NCBI RefSeq assembly: GCF_021441885.1
Contig: NZ_CP090438.1
Coordinates: 1,550,001-1,614,000, forward strand
Direction of reading: 5' to 3'
From: Vibrio maritimus
GTDB taxonomy: Bacteria > Pseudomonadota > Gammaproteobacteria > Enterobacterales > Vibrionaceae
DNA length: 64,000 bases
The position numbers and the translations under genes were made by a program. Below, piece by piece: positions 1-8,367 of the stretch. The notes below the pieces were generated by a model. It did no database searches, was not told where the DNA came from, and saw only the letters and a list, made by a program, of their open reading frames with translations. The stretch's first letter is position 1; the number at the start of each line of letters is the position of its first letter.

Positions 1-3000
1 GTTATCAGCACCTGAGCCACCATACATTTTATCGTTACCCAGCTCACCATACATTTGGTCATCGCCTGACTGGCCGTACATAGTGTCGTTGCCGTCTTGA
101 CCAAACAACGTGTCATTACCAGAACCACCTTCAAGTCGGTCGTCACCTTCACCACCAAACAGTTGGTCAACACCCGCATCACCTTTCAGTTTGTCGTTGC
201 CTACGCCACCAGTTAGCTGGTCGTCACCGTCGCCGCCAAACAGTTGGTCGTTGCCCGTACCACCGTCAAGGGCGTCGTTATCACCATAACCATACAGTTT
301 GTCATCGCCTTCGTTGCCCTCAAGGACATCATGACCCGCACCAGCGTTCAGAGTATCGTTACCATCGCCACCGTATAATTTATCGTGTCCATCTCCTGAG
401 GTTAGGGCATCGTTACCTTCACCACCGAATAGTTGGTCGTCGCCAGCACCCGATGTGATAGCATCGTTGCCTTCATCACCGTAAAGCGCGTTATTACCAC
501 CAGAAGCAGTAATAGTATCGTTGCCAAGGCCGCCACGAATGGTATCGTGACCTGAACCAGACTCGATGGTATCTACACCTTCACCACCATCAATCGTGTT
601 GTTGCCAGAAAGTGCTGTGATGCTGTCGTCGCCTTCATCGCCAGACAGAGTATTATTGCCAGCCTCAGCGATGATCTCATCATTACCCAGACCACCTGAT
701 ACAGTATCGTTGCCTTCACCAGTCTTGATGTAGTCAGCGCCTTCACCACCCACAATTGAGTCGTTTCCTGTGCCACCAAACAGAATGTCATCACCGGCAC
801 CACCGTCAATCGCATTGTTACCGGATTCACCAAAGAGTTGGTCAACACCCTCGCCACCGATTAGGGTGTCGTCACCAGCACCGGCGTAAACAAAGTCGTC
901 ACCAGCACCGCCATCAAGAGTATCTTTGCCTGCGCCACCAAGTAGCACGTCGGTTTCTTCTCCGCCGAACAACTGGTCGTTACCATCGCCACCATCTAGT
1001 GTGTCTTCACCTGCGCCTCCAGATAGAACATCGGCACCGCCACCACCGGATAGGTTATCGTTACCAAGACCACCGATGGCATTGTCGCTACCCGAACCAC
1101 CGAATAGGGTATCGTCACCTTCGCCAAGATCGATGGTATTGTTGCCTGCTTCGCCATAGACAGTATCGTTACCCGTTCCAGCATTTACAGTATCTTTGCC
1201 ATCACCCGCGAACAGTGTATCGTCACCTGCGCCACCGGTGATTGTGTCATCATCTTCGCCTCCGTATAGAGTGTCAGAGGCATCACTACCGATGAGTGTG
1301 TCATTACCAGAGCCACCGAAGATGTTGTGCGAACCGGTTGAGGCTGCGGTTAGTGTGTCGTTACCTGCTTCGCCAAGCAGGGTATCTTGACCATCATCGG
1401 TCATGGTGTCATCGCCGGCCCCGCCTGCTAGGAAGTCGTAACCTTCACCACCCACTAGGACGTCGTTACCTGCACCACCAAAGATAGCGTCGTTACCATC
1501 CTCACCGTATAACTCATCATTACCGTCACCACCATCGATATGGTCATCACCGAAACCTGCGTTAACAACATCATCGCCTTTGTCTGCAAATATCGCATCG
1601 TTACCCTCGCCAGTACTGACTGTATCGGTACCGATACCACCATAGACAGCATCATTACCTAAACCTGTATTGATGGTGTTATCGCCAGCTTCACCAAATA
1701 CGGTGTCATTACCTTCGCCGGTCTCGACGGTATCTGTGCCAGAACCCGCAAATACAGTATCGTCGCCTTTGCCTGAGATGAGAGTGTCGTTATCTGCGCC
1801 ACCTGCAAGTACGTCATTTTCATCTGAGCCAGTTAGAGTATCATTACCTGAACCGCCAAATAGCTCACTTCCATTCAGGCCAGCAACCAACGTATCGTCA
1901 CCACCTTCACCGAACAGTTTGTTATTTCCTTCTTGCCCTAGAACTGTATCGTTTCCGCCACCAGCGAAAATCGCATCATTGCCTAAACCTGCCTCGATGG
2001 TGTCGTCACCGCCGCCTGTAAACACTTCGTCATCTCCAGTACCCGCGATAATATTGTCGTTGCCAGCACCTGCGTATAGCTTGTCGTTTCCTTCGCCACC
2101 GTCAATTTGGTTGTTACCATCACCAGCGTAAATGGTATCGTTGCCCTGACCAGCGTTTACTGCATCATCGCCACCGTCTGCGTAGACAGTATCGTCACCT
2201 GTTCCAGTGTCGATTTGGTTTTGACCGCCTCCAGCAAAGATAGTGTCGTTGTCAGCGCCAGAGTTAATAACGTCGTCGCCCGCTTCGGTGTAGATAGTGT
2301 CAACACCTTCACCAGAATCAATAACATTGTTACCGCTTTGACCAAATACTAGGTCATCACCTTGACCAGTAGTGATCACATCGTCGCCTTCACCAGCGTA
2401 TACTTGGTCGTTGCCTGTGCCAGTATCAATAATGTCGGCGCCTTGGTTTGAGTGAATAATGTCGTCACCTTCGCCACCAGTCATAGTGTCGACACCTTCG
2501 CCGCCGTACAGTTCGTCATTACCAGCTCCACCGACAAGGACATCGTTACCAGCGTCACCAATCAGTACGTCGTGGCCTTCACCACCAACGAGTTGGTCGT
2601 TACCGTACTCACCGACAAGCACGTCATCCCCAGCATCACCCTGCATGACGTCGTCGCCGTCGCCGCCTAGGAGAAGGTCATTATCATTGCCACCGTGGAT
2701 TGTATCGTTACCAGAACCACCCATCGCGAAATCTGCACCCGCACCACCTACGATGGTATCGGCACCTTCTTCACCTTGGAGTTCATCCGCGCCTTCGCCA
2801 CCTTCCAGGTAATCATCGCCTTTACCGCCGAATACTTTGTCGTCACCAGCGTCGCCATATAGAGTATCTGTACCGTCATCACCGATAACGACATCGTTAC
2901 CTTCGCCGCCATAGATAACATCATCACCGAGTTCACCTAGAAGAGTGTCGTTGCCTGCATCACCTTTCAAAGTGTCGTCACCGTCACTACCTAACAAGGT

Positions 3001-3789
3001 GTCATTACCTTCACCACCGGATAGGAAGTCGTTTCCGTTACCGCCAACTAGAACGTCGTCACCTTCTTCACCGAAAAGGCGGTCGTCGTTGATATCACCA
3101 TCTAGGAAGTCATTGCCTGTGCCACCGAAAATAGTGTCGTCACCTTGTTGGCCTTTTAGGATGTCATCACCGGCACCACCGTAGATTTGATCATTGAAGA
3201 TGTTGTGAACCTGAATATCGACAGTGTTGATTTCGGATACCGGAGCGCCACTGGTGTCCGCCAGAGAGAAGAAGAGAGGAGCGTCACCTGATACTTGTTC
3301 ATCTGTGAACTCGAAATCGACAGAGATGTTGCCGTTTTCATCAACGATGGCTTCTTGGGTGTGAACGATAGCGCCAGATTCATCTTTGATGGTGATAATG
3401 ACTTTGTCGTAGCTGCCTTCAACGTTGAAGTTAGCAGTGAGGTTACCGGTTTGATCGATGATATAATTGCCCAATCGAACACCGTGAGCATCGACATTGG
3501 TGTCAGAACCCGCGTCACCGCTTGAGTATGTGTAGACTGACGTACTTGTGCCCCAGTTGTCGTTATTGTTATCACCGTTAGATTGGTTTGCATTGTTGTC
3601 GTTGTCGTACTCAACATCACCTAGAACAACGTCTGCGCCGTCACCTGCTTGAATGTGATCAGAACCTTCACCACCCGCGACGAAATCATCGCCTTGTTTC
3701 GCATGTATCTCGTCGTTACCAGCCTTTGCGTTTACGTTATCAGCTTGCTCTGTACCTGTAATTAGGTCGTCGTGTTTAGTTCCTTCCAT
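1..3789 (-). CDS. Giant RTX-type calcium-binding repeat protein (N-terminal part; runs off the left edge)
   Basis: The minus-strand frame is open for 1263 codons from the ATG at 3787-3789 to base 1, so the C-terminus lies outside the window. There is no N-terminal signal peptide. The first ~60 residues already contain GxGxD-type repeats (AGNDEIHAKQGDDF). Residues ~85-200 form a non-repetitive, beta-rich, Ig- or cadherin-like insert. From ~205 onward the protein is almost entirely nonapeptide repeats of the GGxGxDxLx kind, roughly a hundred of them. RTX repeats bind calcium and fold as parallel beta-rolls outside the cell. Such proteins normally leave through a type I (HlyBD/TolC-like) system that reads a C-terminal signal, which here would be outside the window. 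It is probably an adhesin or a large extracellular protein; no toxin or enzyme domain is visible. The repeats produce many long shadow frames on the plus strand. The family is certain, the function is not. Confidence 0.93.
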   Translation of the reverse strand, partial: MEGTKHDDLITGTEQADNVNAKAGNDEIHAKQGDDFVAGGEGSDHIQAGDGADVVLGDVEYDNDNNANQSNGDNNNDNWGTSTSVYTYSSGDAGSDTNVDAHGVRLGNYIIDQTGNLTANFNVEGSYDKVIITIKDESGAIVHTQEAIVDENGNISVDFEFTDEQVSGDAPLFFSLADTSGAPVSEINTVDIQVHNIFNDQIYGGAGDDILKGQQGDDTIFGGTGNDFLDGDINDDRLFGEEGDDVLVGGNGNDFLSGGEGNDTLLGSDGDDTLKGDAGNDTLLGELGDDVIYGGEGNDVVIGDDGTDTLYGDAGDDKVFGGKGDDYLEGGEGADELQGEEGADTIVGGAGADFAMGGSGNDTIHGGNDNDLLLGGDGDDVMQGDAGDDVLVGEYGNDQLVGGEGHDVLIGDAGNDVLVGGAGNDELYGGEGVDTMTGGEGDDIIHSNQGADIIDTGTGNDQVYAGEGDDVITTGQGDDLVFGQSGNNVIDSGEGVDTIYTEAGDDVINSGADNDTIFAGGGQNQIDTGTGDDTVYADGGDDAVNAGQGNDTIYAGDGNNQIDGGEGNDKLYAGAGNDNIIAGTGDDEVFTGGGDDTIEAGLGNDAIFAGGGNDTVLGQEGNNKLFGEGGDDTLVAGLNGSELFGGSGNDTLTGSDENDVLAGGADNDTLISGKGDDTVFAGSGTDTVETGEGNDTVFGEAGDNTINTGLGNDAVYGGIGTDTVSTGEGNDAIFADKGDDVVNAGFGDDHIDGGDGNDELYGEDGNDAIFGGAGNDVLVGGEGYDFLAGGAGDDTMTDDGQDTLLGEAGNDTLTAASTGSHNIFGGSGNDTLIGSDASDTLYGGEDDDTITGGAGDDTLFAGDGKDTVNAGTGNDTVYGEAGNNTIDLGEGDDTLFGGSGSDNAIGGLGNDNLSGGGGADVLSGGAGEDTLDGGDGNDQLFGGEETDVLLGGAGKDTLDGGAGDDFVYAGAGDDTLIGGEGVDQLFGESGNNAIDGGAGDDILFGGTGNDSIVGGEGADYIKTGEGNDTVSGGLGNDEIIAEAGNNTLSGDEGDDSITALSGNNTIDGGEGVDTIESGSGHDTIRGGLGNDTITASGGNNALYGDEGNDAITSGAGDDQLFGGEGNDALTSGDGHDKLYGGDGNDTLNAGAGHDVLEGNEGDDKLYGYGDNDALDGGTGNDQLFGGDGDDQLTGGVGNDKLKGDAGVDQLFGGEGDDRLEGGSGNDTLFGQDGNDTMYGQSGDDQMYGELGNDKMYGGSGADN

Positions 3790-4031
3790 GGTGTCCTCTC
3801 TTAAGCCATGTTTTTGCTAGCAGCGTTAGTTAGTGATTTAGGAGGTTTTGACAACTTTTCAACAAAACCAAGTTGCATAGACAAGAGCAGGATATGTGCC
3901 AAATAGAGATATTTCTTTTAAAGGTTTGAATTTATGGGATTTATCAATTGTGATGAAGATTAATTGATATTTCTGTAAATGACATTCTTAATTTGAGAAT
4001 AGATTTGAGTTAGCTATTCACTTCATTTTAA

Positions 4032-5015
4032 TTAAAATGCGAATGAGTACGCGATCATAATGGAGCCATCGAGAAAACGCCCTGTATTTTCACCTGCACT
4101 GCTTGGATTCCAGCGATTTCCGGAATAATTGTTATATTGCAAAGTAATGGTACCGGGACGCCAATCAAAATAACCAAAACCATAGGTATAATCAGGGTTC
4201 CAAGGTTGTTGCTGGGACTTGTCAAAATAGTAGAACGCGGTCGCGTTTACGTACCAATTACCCCAAATTGCGTATTTGCAACCTAGCGATGCGGTTCTAT
4301 GGTGCGCTTTATAACTACTAGATTCCAAATCAAAATAAGAAGGCGTCCAGTTGTAGTCCACTTGACAGCCGATACTTCCATCTTTGGTCAGTCGGGTCCA
4401 TTCAAGAAGCTTTCCTGTAATAGGGAACTTCCATCCAAGAGAAACCGTGCCCTCATCAAATTGGGTTCTTGAGCCCCCCGGCTCTGGGTTAAATCGGTTA
4501 CCCCCATAGTTCGAATAGATGAGACTAAAAGTATATGGACGCCAATCACTGTAACCGAAAACGTAGGTAAAATCGGGGTTCCAAGGCTGCTGTTGGTCTT
4601 TGTCGAAGTAATAGTAGAGTGTGCCTGAAGCAAACCAATTACCCAAAAGAACATACTTGAGAGAGAGGTTAGCGGTGTAATTGACGTTAGATGGACCATT
4701 GACCGCGCCTGATGGTAAGTTAGCAGCCGGTGTTTGGATTAGTGGTAGATTCAAAGAAAAATTGCCACTCAGACCTGAAAGGCCTTCTCTCTCTTTTAAT
4801 TCGCCAAAGGGCAGTTCGAAGGAACTTTCAACGCCCCTCCAAATTAAATCAAGTTCTGTTTCTTCTTCCTCTTTTATATCGTGGCTATTACCAGTGGTAA
4901 TGTTGGGAGAGCTAGGTTGAGGTGCATGTTGCCTTGTATTCGACAGGTACTCATCTGCATTAGTTGATGATGAAAGTAGCACTAACAACAACGGAATATT
5001 AAGACTTACTTTCAT
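4032..5015 (-). CDS. Putative outer-membrane beta-barrel protein with an internal duplication
   Basis: From the ATG at 5015 the protein begins MKVSLNIPLLLVLLSSSTNA, a standard signal peptide. In-frame GTG (5039) and ATG (5027) starts would add a polar extension. AAGG lies about 11 bases before the chosen start. The mature protein is rich in aromatic residues and alternating strands and ends in ...IAYSFAF, the terminal Phe typical of outer-membrane barrels. Two segments of ~110 residues are homologous. Each contains FDKxQQQPWNPDxTY, FGYxDWRP and NYxGNRxNP, so the protein looks duplicated. It lies divergently from the receiver-PP2C gene at 5167, beside the GT2/DUF3131 locus, so a role in exporting or anchoring that polysaccharide is reasonable but unproven. 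I do not recognise a named family. Confidence 0.8.
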   Translation of the reverse strand: MKVSLNIPLLLVLLSSSTNADEYLSNTRQHAPQPSSPNITTGNSHDIKEEEETELDLIWRGVESSFELPFGELKEREGLSGLSGNFSLNLPLIQTPAANLPSGAVNGPSNVNYTANLSLKYVLLGNWFASGTLYYYFDKDQQQPWNPDFTYVFGYSDWRPYTFSLIYSNYGGNRFNPEPGGSRTQFDEGTVSLGWKFPITGKLLEWTRLTKDGSIGCQVDYNWTPSYFDLESSSYKAHHRTASLGCKYAIWGNWYVNATAFYYFDKSQQQPWNPDYTYGFGYFDWRPGTITLQYNNYSGNRWNPSSAGENTGRFLDGSIMIAYSFAF

Positions 5016-5166
5016 AGAGTTGAGCATCCTTGCATTCACCCCTTGGGAATCTGATTTAACTATAGAACGTCGCTAAGGTGAAGAAAACCAATAATTTTTT
5101 TGTTTTTTCGTTCATAGATTCTATTCTAGTAAATAGTTGCTCCAAAGATGAGACGATTTCTCAAAA

Positions 5167-6393
5167 ATGATACAGCTGACACCTAACTCGCAAAATGAAA
5201 AACAAGAGATCTTACTCGTCGAGGATAACAAAACGACGCGTATTCTCATGAGTTCGCTGTTGAAAAAGCGAGGTTACAAGGTAACGGTCGCTGAACATGG
5301 TCAAGAGGCCTTAGATGTTTTAAATGAAAGTGAAAATATTCAGTTTGTCTTGAGTGATTGGGTGATGCCAGAAATGGATGGTGTGGAGCTATGTAAAGCG
5401 CTTAAGTCCAATGATTACAATCGCTATATCTTTTTTGTGCTCCTGTCTTCTCAAGACGACAAAGATTCAATTGTTTGTGGAATCGATGCTGGTGCGGATG
5501 ATTTCGTCGCTAAAAACACACCAATCGATGAGCTAGACGCACGAATTAGGGCAGGATTTAGAAATCTCCAGCTTCATAACGAACTGCTTATGAAAAATCA
5601 GGCACTCGACACGGCGTATGCGACGATGCGTCAAGACCTCGATTATGCGGGAGAGTTTATAAGGCAGTTGCTACCCACGAAGAAAGTGTTCGAGAAGGTG
5701 GCGATGGACTATACCTCCATTCCCAGCGCCCAAATTGGAGGAGACATACTTGGGTATTTTGAACTTGATGAAGACCACCTTGGTTTCTATCTACTCGATG
5801 TCTCGGGGCATGGGGTTTCGTCTGCCTTGTTGTCGTTCTCAGTTCAGCAAACCTTGTCTGTCGTGAATGGCGCGAATTCGGTTGTTTTTAAAGATACTCC
5901 AAATGGTCGAGAAATTCGTTCTGCAGATGAAGTGGTTACCAAGCTCAATGAGATTTATAGCCAAGATGACTCGAATACGCTTTATTTCACCATGGTCTAC
6001 GCCGTTCTAAATCGAAAGACGGGAGAAATGAATTATTGTGTGGCAGGTCATCCGCCCATTATTTGGTATCAGCATGAAAGCCAGTCAACACAGTTTTTGG
6101 GGGATGAAAACTTTGTTGTGGGTATGTTTGATTTCGCTGATTACAAGCAAGACTCAATTACTCTCGGACCTAATGACGAGATATGGCTTTATACCGACGG
6201 TATTACCGAAGCCAGATATGAAGATGATTTTTATACCGAAGAAAGGTTGAAACTGTTAATTGATAACAGTCGCGATCTTGAATTAGAAGATAAACCAGAC
6301 GCTGTCGTTTCAGCGGTCAGGAAGTGGCAGCATAATGATGAGTTTGACGATGATATCAGTATGTTGGTCTGCAAATGGACACCGAACCAATAG
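5167..6393 (+). CDS. Response regulator with PP2C-type (RsbU/SpoIIE-like) phosphatase output
   Basis: The 408-residue protein has an N-terminal receiver domain (~14-130; acidic pair E19-D20, phospho-acceptor D64 in LSDWVMPEMDG, Lys in VAKN). A short helical linker (~135-170) follows, then a PP2C/SpoIIE-type serine phosphatase domain (~180-405). The metal-binding motifs IGGDILG, LLDVSGHGVSSAL and the C-terminal DDISMLV are present. In partner-switching systems this enzyme dephosphorylates a STAS antagonist in response to phosphorylation of the receiver. Its STAS partner follows after 9 bp and a matching kinase lies two genes on, so the trio is complete. V. fischeri SypE/SypA and P. aeruginosa HsbR/HsbA are comparable arrangements controlling surface polysaccharide or biofilm. 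The ATG at 5167 has a poor ribosome-binding site. The cognate sensor kinase is not in the locus. Confidence 0.92.
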   Translation: MIQLTPNSQNEKQEILLVEDNKTTRILMSSLLKKRGYKVTVAEHGQEALDVLNESENIQFVLSDWVMPEMDGVELCKALKSNDYNRYIFFVLLSSQDDKDSIVCGIDAGADDFVAKNTPIDELDARIRAGFRNLQLHNELLMKNQALDTAYATMRQDLDYAGEFIRQLLPTKKVFEKVAMDYTSIPSAQIGGDILGYFELDEDHLGFYLLDVSGHGVSSALLSFSVQQTLSVVNGANSVVFKDTPNGREIRSADEVVTKLNEIYSQDDSNTLYFTMVYAVLNRKTGEMNYCVAGHPPIIWYQHESQSTQFLGDENFVVGMFDFADYKQDSITLGPNDEIWLYTDGITEARYEDDFYTEERLKLLIDNSRDLELEDKPDAVVSAVRKWQHNDEFDDDISMLVCKWTPNQ

Positions 6394-6402
6394 GAAGACG
6401 AT

Positions 6403-6735
6403 ATGAAGTATGAAGTAAAGAACAACGACCTATTTACCGTTGTTGAAGTTCAAGAAGCGAGATTCGATGCGAAGCTGGCACCAATGTTTCGTCAATCGAT
6501 CGAAGACATTCAAGTTGATATTAAGCCTAACCTGCTTCTCGACTTATCGTCGGTAACCTTTATGGATAGTAGCGGTCTGGGAGCGGTAATGGCGGTTTAT
6601 AAACTGCTACGAGATCGTCAAATAGCGATTGTCGGTGCACGCCAACCAGTAAGAGAGTTGCTCAAACTGACTCGAATGGACCGTTTGGTTAAAACCTTCG
6701 ATACGGTTGAAGATGCGATGACAGCGTCAGCTTAA
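6403..6735 (+). CDS. STAS-domain anti-sigma factor antagonist
   Basis: A single STAS domain of 110 residues. The phosphorylation loop reads FMDSSGLGAV with the target serine at residue 56/57, as in SpoIIAA and RsbV. The protein would alternate between a phosphorylated form (made by the HATPase kinase at 7902) and an unphosphorylated form (made by the PP2C phosphatase at 5167). It would bind the kinase or an effector only when unphosphorylated. A GGAAGACGAT leader precedes the ATG at 6403. It sits between its phosphatase and a sugar nucleotidyltransferase. No sigma factor is encoded nearby, so the downstream target may be an enzyme or a membrane protein of the polysaccharide locus. Confidence 0.93.
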   Translation: MKYEVKNNDLFTVVEVQEARFDAKLAPMFRQSIEDIQVDIKPNLLLDLSSVTFMDSSGLGAVMAVYKLLRDRQIAIVGARQPVRELLKLTRMDRLVKTFDTVEDAMTASA

Positions 6736-6763
6736 CAAACAAGAAAGGCTAGGGAGGACAGCT

Positions 6764-7888
6764 ATGAAGGGAATGATATTAGCAGCAGGTAAAGGGACAC
6801 GAGTTCGTCCAATTACACAGCAAATACCCAAACCTATGATTCCAATACTAGGTAAGCCGGTAATGGAGTCCATGATTGAGCTGTTCGCCCAACACAACAT
6901 CACTAAGATTGTGATAAATACTAGTCATTTATCTGAGGTGATTGAGGACTACTTTGGCGATGGCCATCATTTTGATGTCCAGTTGTCTTACTCTTGTGAA
7001 GGCGAGTTAAAAGATGGCAAGTTTGAAAGCCAAGCACTTGGTTCTGCTGGTGGGATGAAAAAGATACAGGAGTTCTCAGGCTTCTTTGATGAAACGTTCG
7101 TTGTCGTTTGCGGAGATGCTTGGATTGACCTCGACCTCAAGGAGGCAGTGCGTAAGCACAAAAAAAATGGCGGTATAGCCACCATTATTACTAAGCAGGT
7201 ACTGGATGATGAGGTTGAGAAGTATGGCGTTGTGGTCACTGGCGACAAAGGCATAGTTCGTAGCTTCCAAGAAAAGCCCTCCAAGGAAGAAGCCCTATCG
7301 AATCAGGCGAATACGGGTATTTATATCTTTGAACCTGCGATCTTCGACTATATCCCAGTTGACCAAGAGTTTGATATCGGTAGTGAACTATTCCCTAAGT
7401 TGGTGGAGCAGCACGTTCCTTTTTACGCTGTGGAAATGAACTTCCAATGGCTCGATGTCGGTAACATTAAGGATATCTGGGGGGTAACGGAGGACGTTTT
7501 AAACGGCAAGGTACCTGGTTATCGAGTCCCTGGAACACAGATCAAAGCGGGTGTTTGGCTTGGGATCAATACCAGTATCGATTTGAAAAACTGCATGATT
7601 GTTCCACCCGTTGTCATCGGTAGTGGCTGCCACATAGAGGATGGTGCAACCATAATTGGTCCTGCGCTCATTGGCGCGAACTGCCAAGTTGAGTCGGGTG
7701 CAACCGTTAAGCACTCACTTATCTTCGATTACACTAAGATCCTCAAAGATGTTGAAGTCTCCGAGCAAACCATTTTTGGCGATTTTAGTATCGGTCACGA
7801 TGGTAATACCGAATCTTCCGCAACGTGGACAAACCTGAAACCGCATCCTGCGCTTAACCGTTTATCCGATGCGATTAACAAAATGTGA
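6764..7888 (+). CDS. Sugar-1-phosphate nucleotidyltransferase with left-handed beta-helix C-terminus
   Basis: The protein has 374 residues. The N-terminal ~235 are a GT-A-like nucleotidyltransferase domain with the signature MILAAGKGTRVRPIT...PKPMIPI, followed by VVCGDAWIDLDL and the FxEKP loop. The C-terminal ~120 residues contain hexapeptide-type repeats (IKAGVWLGINTSID, CMIVPPVVIGSGCHI, IGPALIGANCQV). This layout matches mannose-1-phosphate guanylyltransferase and glucose-1-phosphate thymidylyl- or uridylyltransferase relatives. The base and sugar cannot be assigned by eye. It probably supplies the nucleotide sugar for the GT2 synthase at 10597. The start has an AGGGAGGACAGCT leader. Confidence 0.9.
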   Translation: MKGMILAAGKGTRVRPITQQIPKPMIPILGKPVMESMIELFAQHNITKIVINTSHLSEVIEDYFGDGHHFDVQLSYSCEGELKDGKFESQALGSAGGMKKIQEFSGFFDETFVVVCGDAWIDLDLKEAVRKHKKNGGIATIITKQVLDDEVEKYGVVVTGDKGIVRSFQEKPSKEEALSNQANTGIYIFEPAIFDYIPVDQEFDIGSELFPKLVEQHVPFYAVEMNFQWLDVGNIKDIWGVTEDVLNGKVPGYRVPGTQIKAGVWLGINTSIDLKNCMIVPPVVIGSGCHIEDGATIIGPALIGANCQVESGATVKHSLIFDYTKILKDVEVSEQTIFGDFSIGHDGNTESSATWTNLKPHPALNRLSDAINKM

Positions 7889-7901
7889 GGACTGTGATTT
7901 T

Positions 7902-8357
7902 ATGACTACGGATAACCACACATTTTCAAATACTTACATGAGCTCAATAGCCACATCTCGAGATGTGGCTGACGACCTGAAACGATTTTGGTCTGCTTGG
8001 GATATTCAGGGTAGTACGATCGATGAGCTAGAACTGTGTGTGGTTGAGTTAGTAAACAACGCTTATGAACATGCCTATAACGAGGCTGAGGGAAAGCCGA
8101 TTGAAATAGTAAGTCACTGCCAGAATTCAAAAATCATTGTTGATATTGCCAATTTTGGTGAAGGTATGTCGCAAGATGAATTCGCTTCGGCGCTTGAAGC
8201 TGACTTTATTGAGCCTGATGCAGATGACCCCGATACATGGACGACCTCTGGAAGAGGGTTCATTATTTTAGCAGCACTGGTTGATAGCGTTGAGCTAGAG
8301 CATGAGGGGGAAAAGAATACCTTTCGACTCATCAAATCTTGTAAGTCTAGTGCGTAG
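7902..8357 (+). CDS. HATPase-domain serine kinase of the partner-switch module (RsbW/SpoIIAB-like)
   Basis: The protein is 151 residues from the ATG at 7902. An in-frame ATG at 7869 would lie inside the upstream gene and add a non-conserved tail. It is a GHKL ATPase: N-box ELCVVELVNNAYEHAY, G1-like DIANFGEGM and G2-like TSGRGFIIL. It lacks any sensor, membrane or dimerisation domain, as do RsbW/SpoIIAB kinases that phosphorylate a STAS serine. Its STAS partner is at 6403 and the opposing phosphatase at 5167. The interleaving of the nucleotidyltransferase with these regulators implies that regulation and synthesis are co-transcribed. Confidence 0.9.
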   Translation: MTTDNHTFSNTYMSSIATSRDVADDLKRFWSAWDIQGSTIDELELCVVELVNNAYEHAYNEAEGKPIEIVSHCQNSKIIVDIANFGEGMSQDEFASALEADFIEPDADDPDTWTTSGRGFIILAALVDSVELEHEGEKNTFRLIKSCKSSA

Positions 8358-8367
8358 GCGATGAGTT

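Noticed and set aside
573..3620. Many open frames on both strands (for example 756-1241 +, 1670-2131 +, 3156-3620 -)
   Set aside because: They are shadows of the repetitive RTX gene on the minus strand. Their proteins are biased strings of repeated residues without ribosome-binding sites.
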